Source: Eutypella sp. D-1
Taxonomy: Eukaryota; Ascomycota; Sordariomycetes; Xylariales; Diatrypaceae
Length of the DNA: 64,000 nt
Reading direction: 5' to 3'
Assembly (NCBI GenBank): GCA_023313575.1
Contig: JAJTTP010000017.1
Span: 372,001 to 436,000 of the forward strand
Shown here one piece after another: positions 25,949 through 37,358 of this stretch; position 1 is the stretch's first letter; each line of letters opens with the position of its first letter. The notes beneath the pieces were generated by a model. That model did no database searches and had not been told where the DNA came from. It saw only the letters and a program-made list of their open reading frames with translations. The position numbers and the translations under genes are program-made.

Positions 25949-26005
25949 GGGGGTAAAAAGGGGAGGGGGGAGGGGGGAGGGGGGAGGGGGGGAGAAGAAG
26001 GGGGG
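25949..26005 (+). repeat. G-rich strand block with quadruplex potential
   Basis: At least six runs of four or more G separated by single A or AGAAGAA spacers. The arrangement of short loops between G runs satisfies the usual G-quadruplex pattern. No gene overlaps it that I can support. Confidence 0.75.
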
Positions 26006-27192
26006 AAACAGAAACCGAATGAACGGGTGCCGGGGTGCGTGTTTCTCTGGCACGAGGAGACGTCCGCCCGGCCCGGGCGAGGTAATCATGCACGTCCCGG
26101 CCCATCACATCGAAACGTCGCGGTGCGCCGCCCGCCCTCCCCTTCGCCGCCGCCGCCGCCCACGCTACTGCAGCAGCAGATCCCCACACCCCATGCGACC
26201 GCGTACGCAGGGCCACATATTCGTGCATTGCACATATTAAATACTATGTACATTACGGTAGAGTAGCTAGGCAGGTAGGCAGAGATAATTGACTGGCCCT
26301 CCAGGTGATGGTTAACTGCACAAGCGAACCCCCCTCCCCCCTTGCGTTACTGCTCCGATTGCCTAAGTAAACGTGGGCTAATACGGGGGAGCGATTGTAA
26401 AATTGTAAAGACGCCGACATTAACACAGATCACGAGGCTGCAGCGTCATTGGCGTGCATTCTATTGCATTGCTGTCTGACGGATAAGGTAGATAGTGTAG
26501 AGAGCAGAGCAAGTAGATGAACGACATGTAGGTTAGTTTGCCTTCCTGGTCGGCAGCGGCAACGACGACGGACGAAATCGAACAAATCGGCTGGCTGACA
26601 GGGATGTTCGATGGGCCCCGTGAAACTAAAACTAGATGTAAAGAAACGAAACTAACTATCGCTACAGACAGACAGATCCTTTTTAATTCTCCTAGACCAG
26701 GCTACACGGCGTTCGGCGTCGAGGGGCCGAGGACGTGTGTGTGTGTGCCTAGCTGGGTATGCATGTATGTGGTAATAGTGCCTGCCTAGGTATGTAGTCA
26801 TAAAAAGGTGTAAGTGGTTCTAGTACAATTAGGCAATATCTCGATTTCGCGATGAAAGATGCGCGCGCGCATATCCATCCCCGGACAACTGTCGTGCTAG
26901 GCTAGGCAACTGTGCCTGCCCTCTTTCACTCTTCTTCCTACCTATATGTCTTATGTACGGTATCTATCAACCGACCGATTAACACGTCGGCAAAGCTGCC
27001 AGCCGGTACACCACAGTAAGTGCTGTAACTCACCACGCCCACACCATGGGACAATAACACCCGCCACTACTACCACGAAGTACCGCACTATCACCACCGC
27101 TGGCGGGCGGACGACAGCCAACCCGTTCGTCCACCCATCCGTTCACGGACACGACACATCCATTCCGTACAACACATGCAGACACAATAGGT

Positions 27193-27196
<4 letters not shown>

Positions 27197-27234
<38 letters not shown>
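27197..27234. repeat. AC dinucleotide microsatellite, about 19 units
   Basis: A perfect (AC)n tract in non-coding DNA, the longest dinucleotide repeat in the window. Alternating purine-pyrimidine sequence of this kind can adopt Z-DNA. Confidence 0.9.
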
Positions 27235-27236
<2 letters not shown>

Positions 27237-28102
27237 GAAGCATCCTGCCGCGATGCAACCCTCCCCACAGCCACCCTGCGCGGACCCTGAAAACCCCATA
27301 CCCATCCATTAGGAGGAAAAGATGTCTACTGGGCAAGGTATTTGGTTGTCAATGTATCATGTATTTCAATGTCTACCTATTCTATCCATCTGACACGACC
27401 GCCAACCCCATCTTCCCCCATCGAGCCAATGACGCCCGCGGAACCGTTTCGTAGAACAGGTACATATATATCCGAAGCCAAAAACGCAAAGCCTGGACCC
27501 AGACCCAGACCCAGACACAGACCCAAGGACCTAGAAGCCTAGGAACACGGGGGTGGGTGGTCCATTCGAGTTCTGTGAGACCTCGTGTAGACTTTGCTGG
27601 TAGGTTCTGGCTCGTTTTGGTATCTCAAAATCCCGTCGTCGCACCGGGGGACGGGGATGGGGTTCGTAACGGGTTTAACCTCGCCTCCCTCGCTATTTAC
27701 AACCCCGTTTTATTTTTTTCTCTGCTTTATTATTCTGCTTTCCCATCATAAACGCAACCCAGTGAGTGGTTTAGTGGTGGAGACCAAGAGGCCGATCGGA
27801 GGACCCTGAGGTCAATGGATAGATAGGGTCGGGCCAGCACACCACCTGCGTAGGTATATTACTCATGCATGCAGGTGTGCATGCGCCAGATTTCCGACCG
27901 ACCGGAGAGGGAAAGAAATGAGATAAAGTAGATAGGTAAGGGTATGAGGGTATGCAGTATGCAATATGCAAATAGAGGGGAGGGGGAGGATGCGTGCTGC
28001 CGGGTCCTACGGGGGGTTGGGGTTGGAATTTGGGGTACGTGACGAGACATGATACGTCCCCAAATCATATATCCAATCTTACCCGGACAACTTGAGCATA
28101 TT

Positions 28103-29521
28103 CTACAACGTGGGCAGCTCCTTCAGCGCCTCGGCAATAATGCTGATCGCCTTTCGAAGCTGCTCCTCCGAGATCACTAACGGCGGCGCGAAGCGAATGA
28201 TGTTACCGTGCGTCGGCTTGGCCTAAATCTGGGATCAGCGCTTCCTCTTCTTCCCACCGCTTTTCTAGAACAATTATAGCCTTGATTCTTTCCTTGAACT
28301 TACCAGTAGGCCCTTCTCTTTCAGCAAAATGCAAAGGTCCCAGGCGGTGTGGCCCCCGGTCTGCGATTCGTCGATCACGACAGCGTTTAGCAAGCCTTTG
28401 CCGCGGACAAGCTGGATGATGGGTGAGTTCAGCGCCGCCAGGCCCTCGCGGAAGATCTTCCCCAGCTTCTCGGCCTTCTCGGTGAGGTTCTCCTCCTCCA
28501 TAAGCTCCAGGGCCCGGATCGACACGGCGCAGCCAAGCGGGTTGCCGCCGTACGTGGAGCCGTGTGTTCCGGGCTCGACAACGAGCATGATTTCCTTGCT
28601 GGCCAGGACGCAGCTCACCGGGTACAGACCTCCGGAGATGGCCTTCCCCAGCGTGACCATGTCCGGCTTAATGCCTGCCCACTCGGAGCAGAGCATGCGT
28701 CCCGTCCGGCCAATGCCAGTCTGGATCTCGTCGCAGATCAGGAGTACATTATGCTTCTTGCAAAGTTCATGAACCTTGGCGAGGTAGTGGGCATCTGGTA
28801 CTACGACGCCAGCTTCACCCTGGATCGGCTCGATGATAAACGCGGCCGTCTCCTTACCGTGAGCCTCGAGGACCTCGGCAATATCATCCACATTGTTGTA
28901 CCGAATAGGCTTTCCAGTCGAAGGGGAAACGGCGCCAATGTTGGGTACGTAGGGACCGTAGTTGTCTTTTGATTCTGGATCAGTTGACAAAGTGACGGCT
29001 GTCATCTAGGTATGCTGTTAGGATGGCGATTTGACTTTTGCAGACCCACTCACAGTTCGACCATGGAAGTTGTCCTGGACACTAAATACAAGTGCCTTGC
29101 CCTGAGGCACCTTCTTGACCTTGTACGCCCACTTCCTGGCAATTTTGATGGCGGTTTCTACGGCTTCCGCCCCGGTGTTCATGGGCAGAGACATGTCATA
29201 TCCGAACATCTGCTGGACCTTCTCCGCCCACTTGGGGAAAACATCGTTGTGGAACGCCCTCGAGCTTAGCGTCAACCGACTGGCCTGCTCAGTCAGGGCC
29301 TTGACCAACTCGGGGTGGCAGTGTCCCTGGTTCACGGCGCTATAAGCGGAGAGGAAGTCGAGGTAATGTTTTCCCTCGGGGTCCCAAACATCGACGCCCT
29401 GAGCCCGCGCGAAGACAACGGGGAGCGGGTGGTAGTTGTGCGCCGCGTATTGGTTTTCGGCATCGATCGCGCCCTTAGTCGAGGAGGCATGGAATCTCTC
29501 CGAGGCCTGTGCAGGAGACAT
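28103..29521 (-). CDS. CAR2: Ornithine aminotransferase
   Basis: A PLP enzyme that converts L-ornithine plus 2-oxoglutarate to glutamate-5-semialdehyde and glutamate, the second step of arginine breakdown after arginase. Exons are 29521-29054, 29005-28304 and 28222-28103, giving 429 residues, normal for the family and apparently without a mitochondrial presequence. Class-III aminotransferase signatures are clear: [12 protein letters not shown] near residue 110, NFHGRT at the first junction, [30 protein letters not shown], and the PLP lysine in [20 protein letters not shown] and the C-terminal [12 protein letters not shown] complete it. Both introns are phase 0 and short (48 and 81 nt). The frame stays open about 30 codons upstream of 29521, but the MSPAQ start gives the usual fungal N-terminus. 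Confidence 0.95.
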
Positions 29522-31087
29522 GGTGGATATGAAGAGATGACCGAAAGATAAACGGGCGTGGGTTTCTTCTGAAATGAAGGTGAGTAGTAAGTGTAGGGTG
29601 TACTGCGATAACAATAATATATAGATTACTATGTGAGCGATAGGCTATGAGGAAGCTCTTGACTACTAGATAACTATGATGATGATGATGATGATAATGA
29701 AGAAAAAGAAGAAGAGAAAGACTTCAAGATTTCAAGAAGGTTTATAAGTACACGGCCGGAAGCCGGAGAAGGTTTGAGTTTGCTCTGAATGCAAGACGAG
29801 CGGTTGAACGCGGGGCGAATAATTAGAAGTCTAGTCTGCGTCCGGGGTGATTTTTAGGTAATACGAATAAGCTTTAGCAAAGGGAATGACACAAAGGGAC
29901 GAGCTTGTATAGGCTTGTATAGGCTTGGGTAGCCTTGAAGAGGCGGAGATGGGCTTGGACCCTGACAGCGTTGAACACTATGTTGAACACTAAACCCCTA
30001 AGTGCAAGTCGAAGCGGTTTCTTGGAATTTCAAGATGATAATAAGTTGATGGCTTCTCCAGCTGGTCAGCCGATCGTTTCAAACTCAAAGCCGAGGGAAA
30101 GCGGTTTTGGAGAAAAAAGAGAGAGAGAGAGAAAATGAAGACGAGACGATACAAGACGATACGATCGATATTCATGGATTCTATCCTGTTCTGTTTTACA
30201 GTCTTCCCCTCCCTCTCTTTTCTCACACATAAGTAGTTATAGTTGGCAATCAATGTCCGGAGAAGATACACGCCCAGTCATCAACATACAGCCAAAAAAT
30301 ACAGTCAGCGAGGCGGTGATGAGTAGGAGGACTTTGCGGCAGGCAACGGATAACGGTCAACGTGCATATTGTATTGTCGTATCTTGAAAGATAAGCCAAT
30401 CAACAGCTTCTTGTTGTCAGTTTTTTCGTTCTTGATTGCGAGACAATGCGAAGTTGCGGTTACAAATGTGGGGTGGTGGTATTCTTGGCGTTGGATATCT
30501 ACCTACATAATCTAAGTACCTAAGTACCTAGGCAATTATTTTGTCCGGATAGGCCCGATAAGATAAGGGCAGGAGGCAAGGAGACTTCCAGAGTGAAAGA
30601 GCCTCGCAGCGGCCCCTCGGAAGAAAATAGACGTCACTTTTTCACTTCTATTACATACCAGAGCCTAGGTAGTACTTGGTGACGGCACTGAACTGGTAAA
30701 CTGGCTTGAATTGGCTTAAACTGGCTTAAACAGGTGACCGGGACTGACCCACCCACCTACCAACCCTTGCAACCCCGTTGAACTTGTGGATCCGGTATGA
30801 AGCCGAGATATTCATTACGTAACGGTATGAGCTAGTCCCGATCCAGGCCCCTCGGTATGTCCATAACCTCAAAAGGAGATAGGCCTCCGAAAAGGACAGA
30901 CATGATGCTAAATGATAACCAGGTAGACAGCTTGAAGTGACCAAATAATTCAGTGCAATTAGCCGTAAACTTTTTTATATAGATGAAGACGTGGTTATTT
31001 CTTATCTGGACTTTTCGCTCTCAATAGCTATTGCAGCATAATTTGCATTGCAGAGATGATATAATAGTCAAAGACCAGACCGAAATA
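29522..31087. other. Divergent promoter region between CAR2 and GPI10
   Basis: No gene is seen. The interval separates the leftward ornithine aminotransferase gene from the rightward GPI10 gene, so it should hold both promoters. A TGA/GAT trinucleotide tract lies at 29678-29696. Palindromic TAAGTACCTA words occur at 30500-30531. Confidence 0.55.
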
Positions 31088-33230
31088 ATGGGTTCAAGCA
31101 AAAGGGGAGCCATCGCTGAGAAGCAGGCACCGTGGCCGTCAGGAGCGGGCGATAAGAAAAGGCACTATTCAGGGGTCGGCTTAATTCAAGCCCATAAGAT
31201 ACTCGCCGCTATTTTCGCCTGGCGTCTGATCAACGCCCTCTTCGTCAGAACCTACTTCCAACCAGATGAATACTTCCAGGCCCTAGAGCCGGCATGGCAG
31301 TTAGTATATGGGAAAGATAGCGGCGCATGGCTGACATGGGTATGTCCAGTTCACTTCTCCTACAAACTGGATTGGTCGCTGATTCTCTTTTTTAGGAATG
31401 GGTTCATGGACTGCGCTCATCGCTGCATCCCGCAATCTTCGCGCTTGGCTACCTTATTGTTGAGAGCGTGATAGGGACTAGCACCAAGCTCAAGGCACAA
31501 TGCCTTGTTGCCGCGCCCAAGGTCATGCAGGCTGGCTTTGCTGCCCTAGGTGATTGGTATACCTGGAGGCTTGCTGGGAATCTTTACGGGCAGGACACTC
31601 CGGTTACGTGGTCTGTGGTGAGTGTCTTCTATTTGGGAAGCTGTATTTTCTACTTGCCTGAAGTTGACTTGAAAATGGGATGGCTAGATAGCGATGACAC
31701 TGCTCAACCCCTGGCAGTGGTACACTTCAACGAGGACATTCTCAAATTGCTTCGAGGCCACTCTGACTTCCATGGCGCTGTTCTACTTCTCATGGGAGTT
31801 GCTAGGTATAAAGGATGACGGGGACTCTCAGTCCAAGTACTCATCTTTTCCATTATTCTCGACAAGTTCCAAAGTCAACAGGTAGGCGATTACCTCTGTG
31901 CACGTGAATTTCTTCTCATATTAATGTATCATCCAATAGTCTTCGACTCTCACTACTATCAGCTGCCCTGGCGGTGCTGCTGCGGCCCACGAATGCTCTC
32001 ATCTGGGGCGCCATTGGAACCCTCGTCCTCACTCGGTTAACTCTTGACGGAAAATCACCTCTCACTCAGAACAACCTCCTCGTTCTGTTCAGGGAGGCGA
32101 TACTTTGCGGGTACGTTAGCAACTCCTTTGCAAGTGTAGACCATATATTAACTCCTTTAAGATCATTCGCTCTTGGTCTATCATTACTGGCTGATCGTCA
32201 GTACTTCGGTGACTGGACGTTCCCGCCATTCACCTGGATGCGCTTCAACGTCGTCCATGACCTTGCCGTGTTCTACGGTGAGAACGACTGGCATTACTAC
32301 CTTTCTCAGGGTATCCCGCTGCTATGTACTACGATAGCCCCCTTCGCGCTCAAAGGACTCTACAAATCATCCAATATTGAGGGCGTCTTGGACGACGCAG
32401 TGACTTCCGCTAATGCCATCAAGGCCTTAACCTTTGTTGTGCTCACTACCATCTCCAGCTTATCTTTCGTGTCGCACAAGGAGGTCCGTTTCATTACACC
32501 ACTACTTCCCATATTGCATGTTCTTGCGGCACCGCATATCACCTCGTTCTTTACTACGACACTAGATGGACCGCATGACAGCTCGCCTCGTCCGCTTGGC
32601 TGGAAGAGGAAGCCTATCATTCTGGCTGGTCTCCTAGTCAACGCCATAATCGGCGGATACCTCGCCTCCTTCCACGCGGCGGCACCTATCAGTGTGATGA
32701 GCTACTTACGGGCGGAATTCGAGAAAGTGCACCCAGACCACCTGGAAATTGCACGGCCGGCCGTGGCCGCCAGCGAGACGATACCGAACGAGCTCTTCGC
32801 GCTCTTCCTGACGCCGTGCCACGCGACTCCGTGGCGCTCGCACCTGGTGTACCCGGCGTTGCGGGCGCGGGGGCTGACCTGCGACCCGCCGATCGACACG
32901 GCGCCCGGGTCGCGCGAGCGGCGCGAGTACCGCCACGAGGACGCCAGGTTCTACGCGGACCCCGTAACTTTCATGCGCGATGAGCTGTGGCCTCGCGCCG
33001 CCCCCGGTGAGGACGTGCCCCGCTACATTGTCGGCTTCGAGGGCGTGGGCGACGCCCTCCGCGCCTACTTCGACCCCGCGGGCCCCGGCGCCAGACACGC
33101 CGTCGTGCTCAAGGAGGTCTGGAGCTCCTGGAACGGCTTGTTTACCGACGACGACCGGAAGGCTGGGCGCCTCGTCGTTTGGTCCACTGGGTTCTACGAC
33201 GACCCGATCGACTACGTGGGGATGCTGTAA
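31088..33230 (+). CDS. GPI10: GPI mannosyltransferase 3 (Gpi10/PIG-B)
   Basis: Adds the third mannose to the GPI-anchor core in the endoplasmic reticulum from dolichol-phosphate mannose (family GT22). Exons I infer are 31088-31339, 31396-31617, 31688-31881, 31940-32110 and 32162-33230, giving 635 residues. The catalytic loop motif is [11 protein letters not shown], followed by [19 protein letters not shown]-type [44 protein letters not shown] and [13 protein letters not shown] are all family-typical. The protein is hydrophobic throughout, consistent with many membrane segments. Intron 4 is exactly 51 nt and in frame without a stop, so an unspliced reading would wrongly keep 17 residues between CG and [12 protein letters not shown]. 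An in-frame ATG at 31031 would add 19 residues. The 3' third is notably more GC-rich than the 5' part. Confidence 0.93.
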
Positions 33231-33656
33231 GCTATAAAGGGAGGGGGTCACCAAGACAGGCGGGGATGTTGATTCAAGTCACGGCAGCAACTTATGTACA
33301 TAGCATGCTATCGGTCAATTAGGATTTCTCTGTGTAGGTAACTATCGCGATAGGTAAATGGTTCGGCACGGAATCCATTGCTTATAATGACAAACCCTTC
33401 GATAGACACGAAAGATGCCGTCTCGTGCCTATTGCCCAGCACGCTTTGAACAATAAGCCAAGGTAGCGATCGTTTACTTCCATGTCAAGCCCCACATTGT
33501 ATTTGCACAATAAAAGGGACAGAGGACACAAGTACAATTATGGGAGGTGTTTGAAAAGTGATATCTTGCCACTAGAGGCGGAATGGTGATTGTGCCATTC
33601 CAAACAGGCCCCACCCAACCCCCCTTTTCCAATTCATCTTCCCCAACTCCCCCTTC
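33231..33656. other. Convergent 3' intergenic region
   Basis: Separates the stop of GPI10 from the stop of the leftward dehydrogenase gene. It should carry the two 3' UTRs and poly(A) sites. An AATAAA-like word (CAATAAAAG) occurs near 33508. Nothing else is seen. Confidence 0.5.
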
Positions 33657-34644
33657 CTAAGCAGCGAGCCATCCGCAGTCAATTTGGTACGTCGATTTGG
33701 TGACGTGGCGGGCGTCATCACTCAGCAGGAACGAGATGAGTGCCGCGACCTCATCCGCATCTATGGGCCCCGACAGCAGCGTGCCGGCCGCGCCGTGTAG
33801 ACCGCCGCCCGACAGTGCAAACACTGTTTCGGCCATGGGAGTCGCTACTAGGTGTCTACGTGGATGTGGTTAGCTCTCGCATAAGATGCTTGCTCGGCGA
33901 CGATCTTTCTCTTTCCTTTTCCTGGGAAATGTGAACCTACGGGCATACCGCGTTGACTCTGACGCGTCTGGAGGCAGATTCTACGGCGGCGGCTTTGGTG
34001 ATACCGACGACTCCGTGCTTGGAGGCAATATAGGCCCCTGTGTCCCCTAACGCCGCCAGGCCCGCACCGCTCGACACGTTCACAATACTCCCACCATCTT
34101 CAATGGCCCTAAGCTCGTGCTGCAGGCATATGAAAACGCCCGTTAAGTTCACATCGATGACGCGCCTCCAGTCCGCAAGCTTGACGTTCGTGATTGGGAC
34201 CATCTCGGGTGGAAATATGCCTATTCTCTCCTGCCCGCATCCAGAGATGCGGGCTGTCTATCAGTCGACCGAGATATCGCCAATAACAAATAATGCTACA
34301 AGGACAAGACCGGCTAGAAGTGGTCAGAGGTAGAGTCGCGGATAGAGACACGTACCGGCGCTGTTCACACATCCGTCGATCCGCCCGAACTGCTTCTTCA
34401 CGCCTTCGACCCATTTCTGGACCGCCTCTTCATCGCACACGTCTATGCGGTGTCCTAGGGCTTCGGACTCCGGATACTCATCTCGGATACGCTGAGCAGT
34501 GGCTTGCACGGTCTCCCCCGAGATATCTGAAAGGGATACAATTGCGCCGCGAGCAGCCACGTACCGAGCTACGGCCCCACCGATTCCCTGTGCCGCACCA
34601 GTGATGATGATGACCCTGCCCTTGAATGGTTTTAATTCAGCCAT
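33657..34644 (-). CDS. Short-chain dehydrogenase/reductase (classical SDR)
   Basis: An NAD(P)-dependent oxidoreductase of the classical SDR family; the substrate is unknown. Exons are 34644-34356, 34220-33941 and 33855-33657, giving 255 residues, the standard SDR length. The cofactor motif TGAAQGIG is at residues 15-22, NSAG precedes the first junction, and the catalytic set is Ser147 (VSS), Tyr160 and Lys164 (YIASK). The ending STYQIDCGW resembles the usual C-terminal D-GG region. Intron 2 has a GTAGGT donor inside a proline codon and a perfect GCTAACC branch site. Splicing here joins VNAVCP to HLVATPM, the expected substrate-loop region. No fused domain. It lies 2.7 kb from a P450 gene with which it may be functionally linked, but that is only proximity. 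Confidence 0.88.
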
Positions 34645-37358
34645 GGTTCCAAGGTAGGTTGTTGGTTGTCTTATAGGCGTCGTAAGAATAGGTACTACTT
34701 CACGTAGTAGGCGATGAATTCTAGGGATCTAGATACAAAGGTAGTAGATAAAAGCACACATCCAGGTCAAGACTGTTGCGATATCCTGCTGGTATATATA
34801 AGGTTCGTCACCGGCTCCCCCCTCATAGAGTTGGTGGTGTAACATCACCGACGTCGGTAAATCTACCCCGCTGGATCCTGTGACGCGCTGCATGATATTG
34901 TGCAGGGTTCGGTAAACTCTTGAACCGATGCTATCCACGACCTTGAGACAACCTCACGAATGACCACAAGTGTCGTGCTTCTTCGAATCTGGGAAGCAGT
35001 CCTATGACGTTTTCAGTGTGTGTGTCATACCACCGCTGTTCACGTAGCCGAGTGGTGATTCAAATACTACTATTCACTATCATCTCTCTGCATAATTAAC
35101 GGGTGCTCCTAATGGCTTAAGAATGCCATCAGTACTCCCCCCCCCCCCGCTTCTCTTTGGCCAGTCATGCAGGATAGTTATATCGAAAGCACCTCTACGA
35201 ATAGTGTTTCATCATAGTAAGTCGCTCCAGGACTCCCGGTCTCAGTCGCATCTCGACCCCATAGCAACAGATAATTGGTATACGATACCCATTAGCAGCC
35301 CCTCATTTCTCTCTTATTCAGTAATACAGCGTAGCATACCGAGTGAAAGTATGGTGTGTTCTGAAAGCGATCTAGAATTATACCTAGGCGGTAACACATG
35401 TTGGTTTTGGTACAAATCTTGGTGTGACGTCGGTGCATCAAGCATGAGCGAGGCATACAGAAATAGCAATTGCAAGTATATTAAGTGACAATATAGGTAC
35501 TCCGCAGGAGGTTCTAAAATCTAAGGATCAGACTTAGCGCAAGATCTCCCGCTCCCCTCCCCCACTAAATGGGAAGAGCTAGTAACCCGTGGTGAGTTAT
35601 ACTATCACTTGTAAAAACAACAACCCGGAGGTGCGGGAAGAAAGTCCCCCTATGCATACACCCATTAGTTAGGCGCAATACCAAGTACGTATAGTAAGCA
35701 GAAGGCACCCTATATAGTACACTTCATTTATAGGTAGGTACTCAAAGTGATATTGCTCTGATTAGGCTGCTTACGATGTCCGGGAATGGCTTTATAGTCA
35801 CAATATGTTGTATTTACTCATATGCTACTTATTGCTACACCTTTATTCCTGCCTCGTCAACCTCGTGAGAATTTATCATTCGGCGCTTATAGACTGGTAT
35901 CTTATCAGCCATCTGATACCAAAAACAATCTAATTGTGCCTAGCTCTGAGTAGCTAACTTTACGTTCAATACATATTACCTTCCTCATCCCATATACAGT
36001 GAGAGGTGTGGACAAGAAGGGACCATGTCATTGTGTTTCGTTGTAAGGAATACAGTCGTAATCAATCCCAAGGTTTTGTTCGGATTACTTAGGATATCCA
36101 CAAAACTAGTCAGTATGGATGCAAGGGCAATCCATGGATCCAGAAGATAGGGAGGTGAAACAAATTTTACTGCTTTGATAAAAGCCCGTTTGTCAAAGCT
36201 GTAAAAGCAATGCTTTCAAACAATCTATGAAGTTCCTACCCGGGTTTGGTGATCGTGACAGGGGGGTAACTCACTAACTTCGTTCATCGCCTGATAGTGA
36301 ACAACTCCAAACGTTAATTACGAGACCACATACATGTTGCCAAGAAGGACAATTCATTTTTTGACACTACCTTATAATGCAGCCTCCATGTTTACTTAGC
36401 GCTTCTGGTAGTTGAACAGGTAGTAAAAAGCGAGGCAGGGTTTGTGCATTAATGCGCCCCGTTAAGCCCCTGGCTCCGGTGAATACATAGTAGGCTACCT
36501 TTCACGGGCCGGTCGGCCCCTGGACGAACACCCCTAGACTCGTGCTATCCGGTCCGTGTGTTAATTGGAGATCCGTCCACTTATAAAGAATGAAATGTAG
36601 ACGGGGTTCTTTATCGGAACAAAAAAACGTGCGCGGGGAAAGCATGCCGTGCAACGTGGATATCCCACAGGAACGGCGCGCTGGGAACTGCCAGTCCTAC
36701 ATACTTAGTATACAACATTGTGGGCTCAGTGGGGGTTGTGATATCGCATCACCGTAATTCGCCAGGGGAATTTCGTTACTATAGTACCCCTGTCGTTATG
36801 CTCCGCTGCATATTCTTTAGTCCCTACCATATAGTGCTCCCTAGACGACCGAGGTCTGGATCAGTGCTATATCTTGTACGTGGTGACGTGTTGCGATGAT
36901 TTAGTGTGGAGTTCTAGATACCGGGTTGACCTACTAGCCATGTGCCGTATTGACATGCATGCTGGTACTTTGGATTCTAACGCGATTGAGGAAGATATTA
37001 CGTTGTCCCGTCAGTCCCGTCCTTGAGATGCTCGAGCGCCGAGCGGTTGGGCGGTTCGTAAGTGAAGCGGGGATCTATGAGAGGGTGAGCGGCTCTTCCC
37101 ATGAACCGACTTGTTGGGATTTCCGGGGTTTGTGTAGCTCGGTAGCTTGCGGAAGATCGTTGAAATATGTGATGATACTCCGTGCGATATAAATACATCA
37201 TATGCCCCTTCGTCCTTGGTGGTGGACTGGTGTCTTTCGTTAGCTATTGACCTCTCATGTATCCATGAGAGACTCTAGAACACTGCTGTTATAGACTTTC
37301 TGTTTCTTTCGATGACTCCTTGGAGTTTCGGCTCTAAGGATTTCGGTATACGTGCAAT
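34645..37358. other. 2.7-kb gene-free tract between the dehydrogenase and P450 genes
   Basis: The tract holds the promoters of two divergent genes. No frame has recognisable content; the largest is about 121 codons with random composition. A 12-base C run lies at 35137-35148. The base composition is more AT-rich than the coding parts, but I see no transposon signature. Confidence 0.55.
37188..37194 (+). promoter_or_regulatory. Candidate TATA box for the P450 gene
   Basis: TATAAAT about 165 bp upstream of the P450 start codon. Position and sequence fit a core promoter element. No other support. Confidence 0.35.

Larger units (their letters stand above)
19480..28102. other. 8.6-kb gene-free tract
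   Basis: No supportable coding region on either strand, and no transposase, reverse transcriptase or long terminal repeat seen. The left end holds the ATG1 promoter and 5' leader. Contents: AC microsatellites (22272-22290, 27197-27234), a G-rich strand block at 25949-26005, a C run at 24626-24639 and an A/T-rich slippage tract near 25451-25486. Palindromic AGGT/ACCT words are frequent (for example 21081-21115), as is ACTTAAGT (20141-20148, 24063-24070, 24482-24489). A weak tRNA-like stretch near 24685-24731 is discussed among the findings. Confidence 0.55.

Noticed and set aside
9000..28000. Decayed transposon islands in the gene-free tracts
   Set aside because: No transposase, reverse-transcriptase or integrase fragment and no long terminal or inverted repeat could be recognised by eye; only microsatellites and short palindromes.
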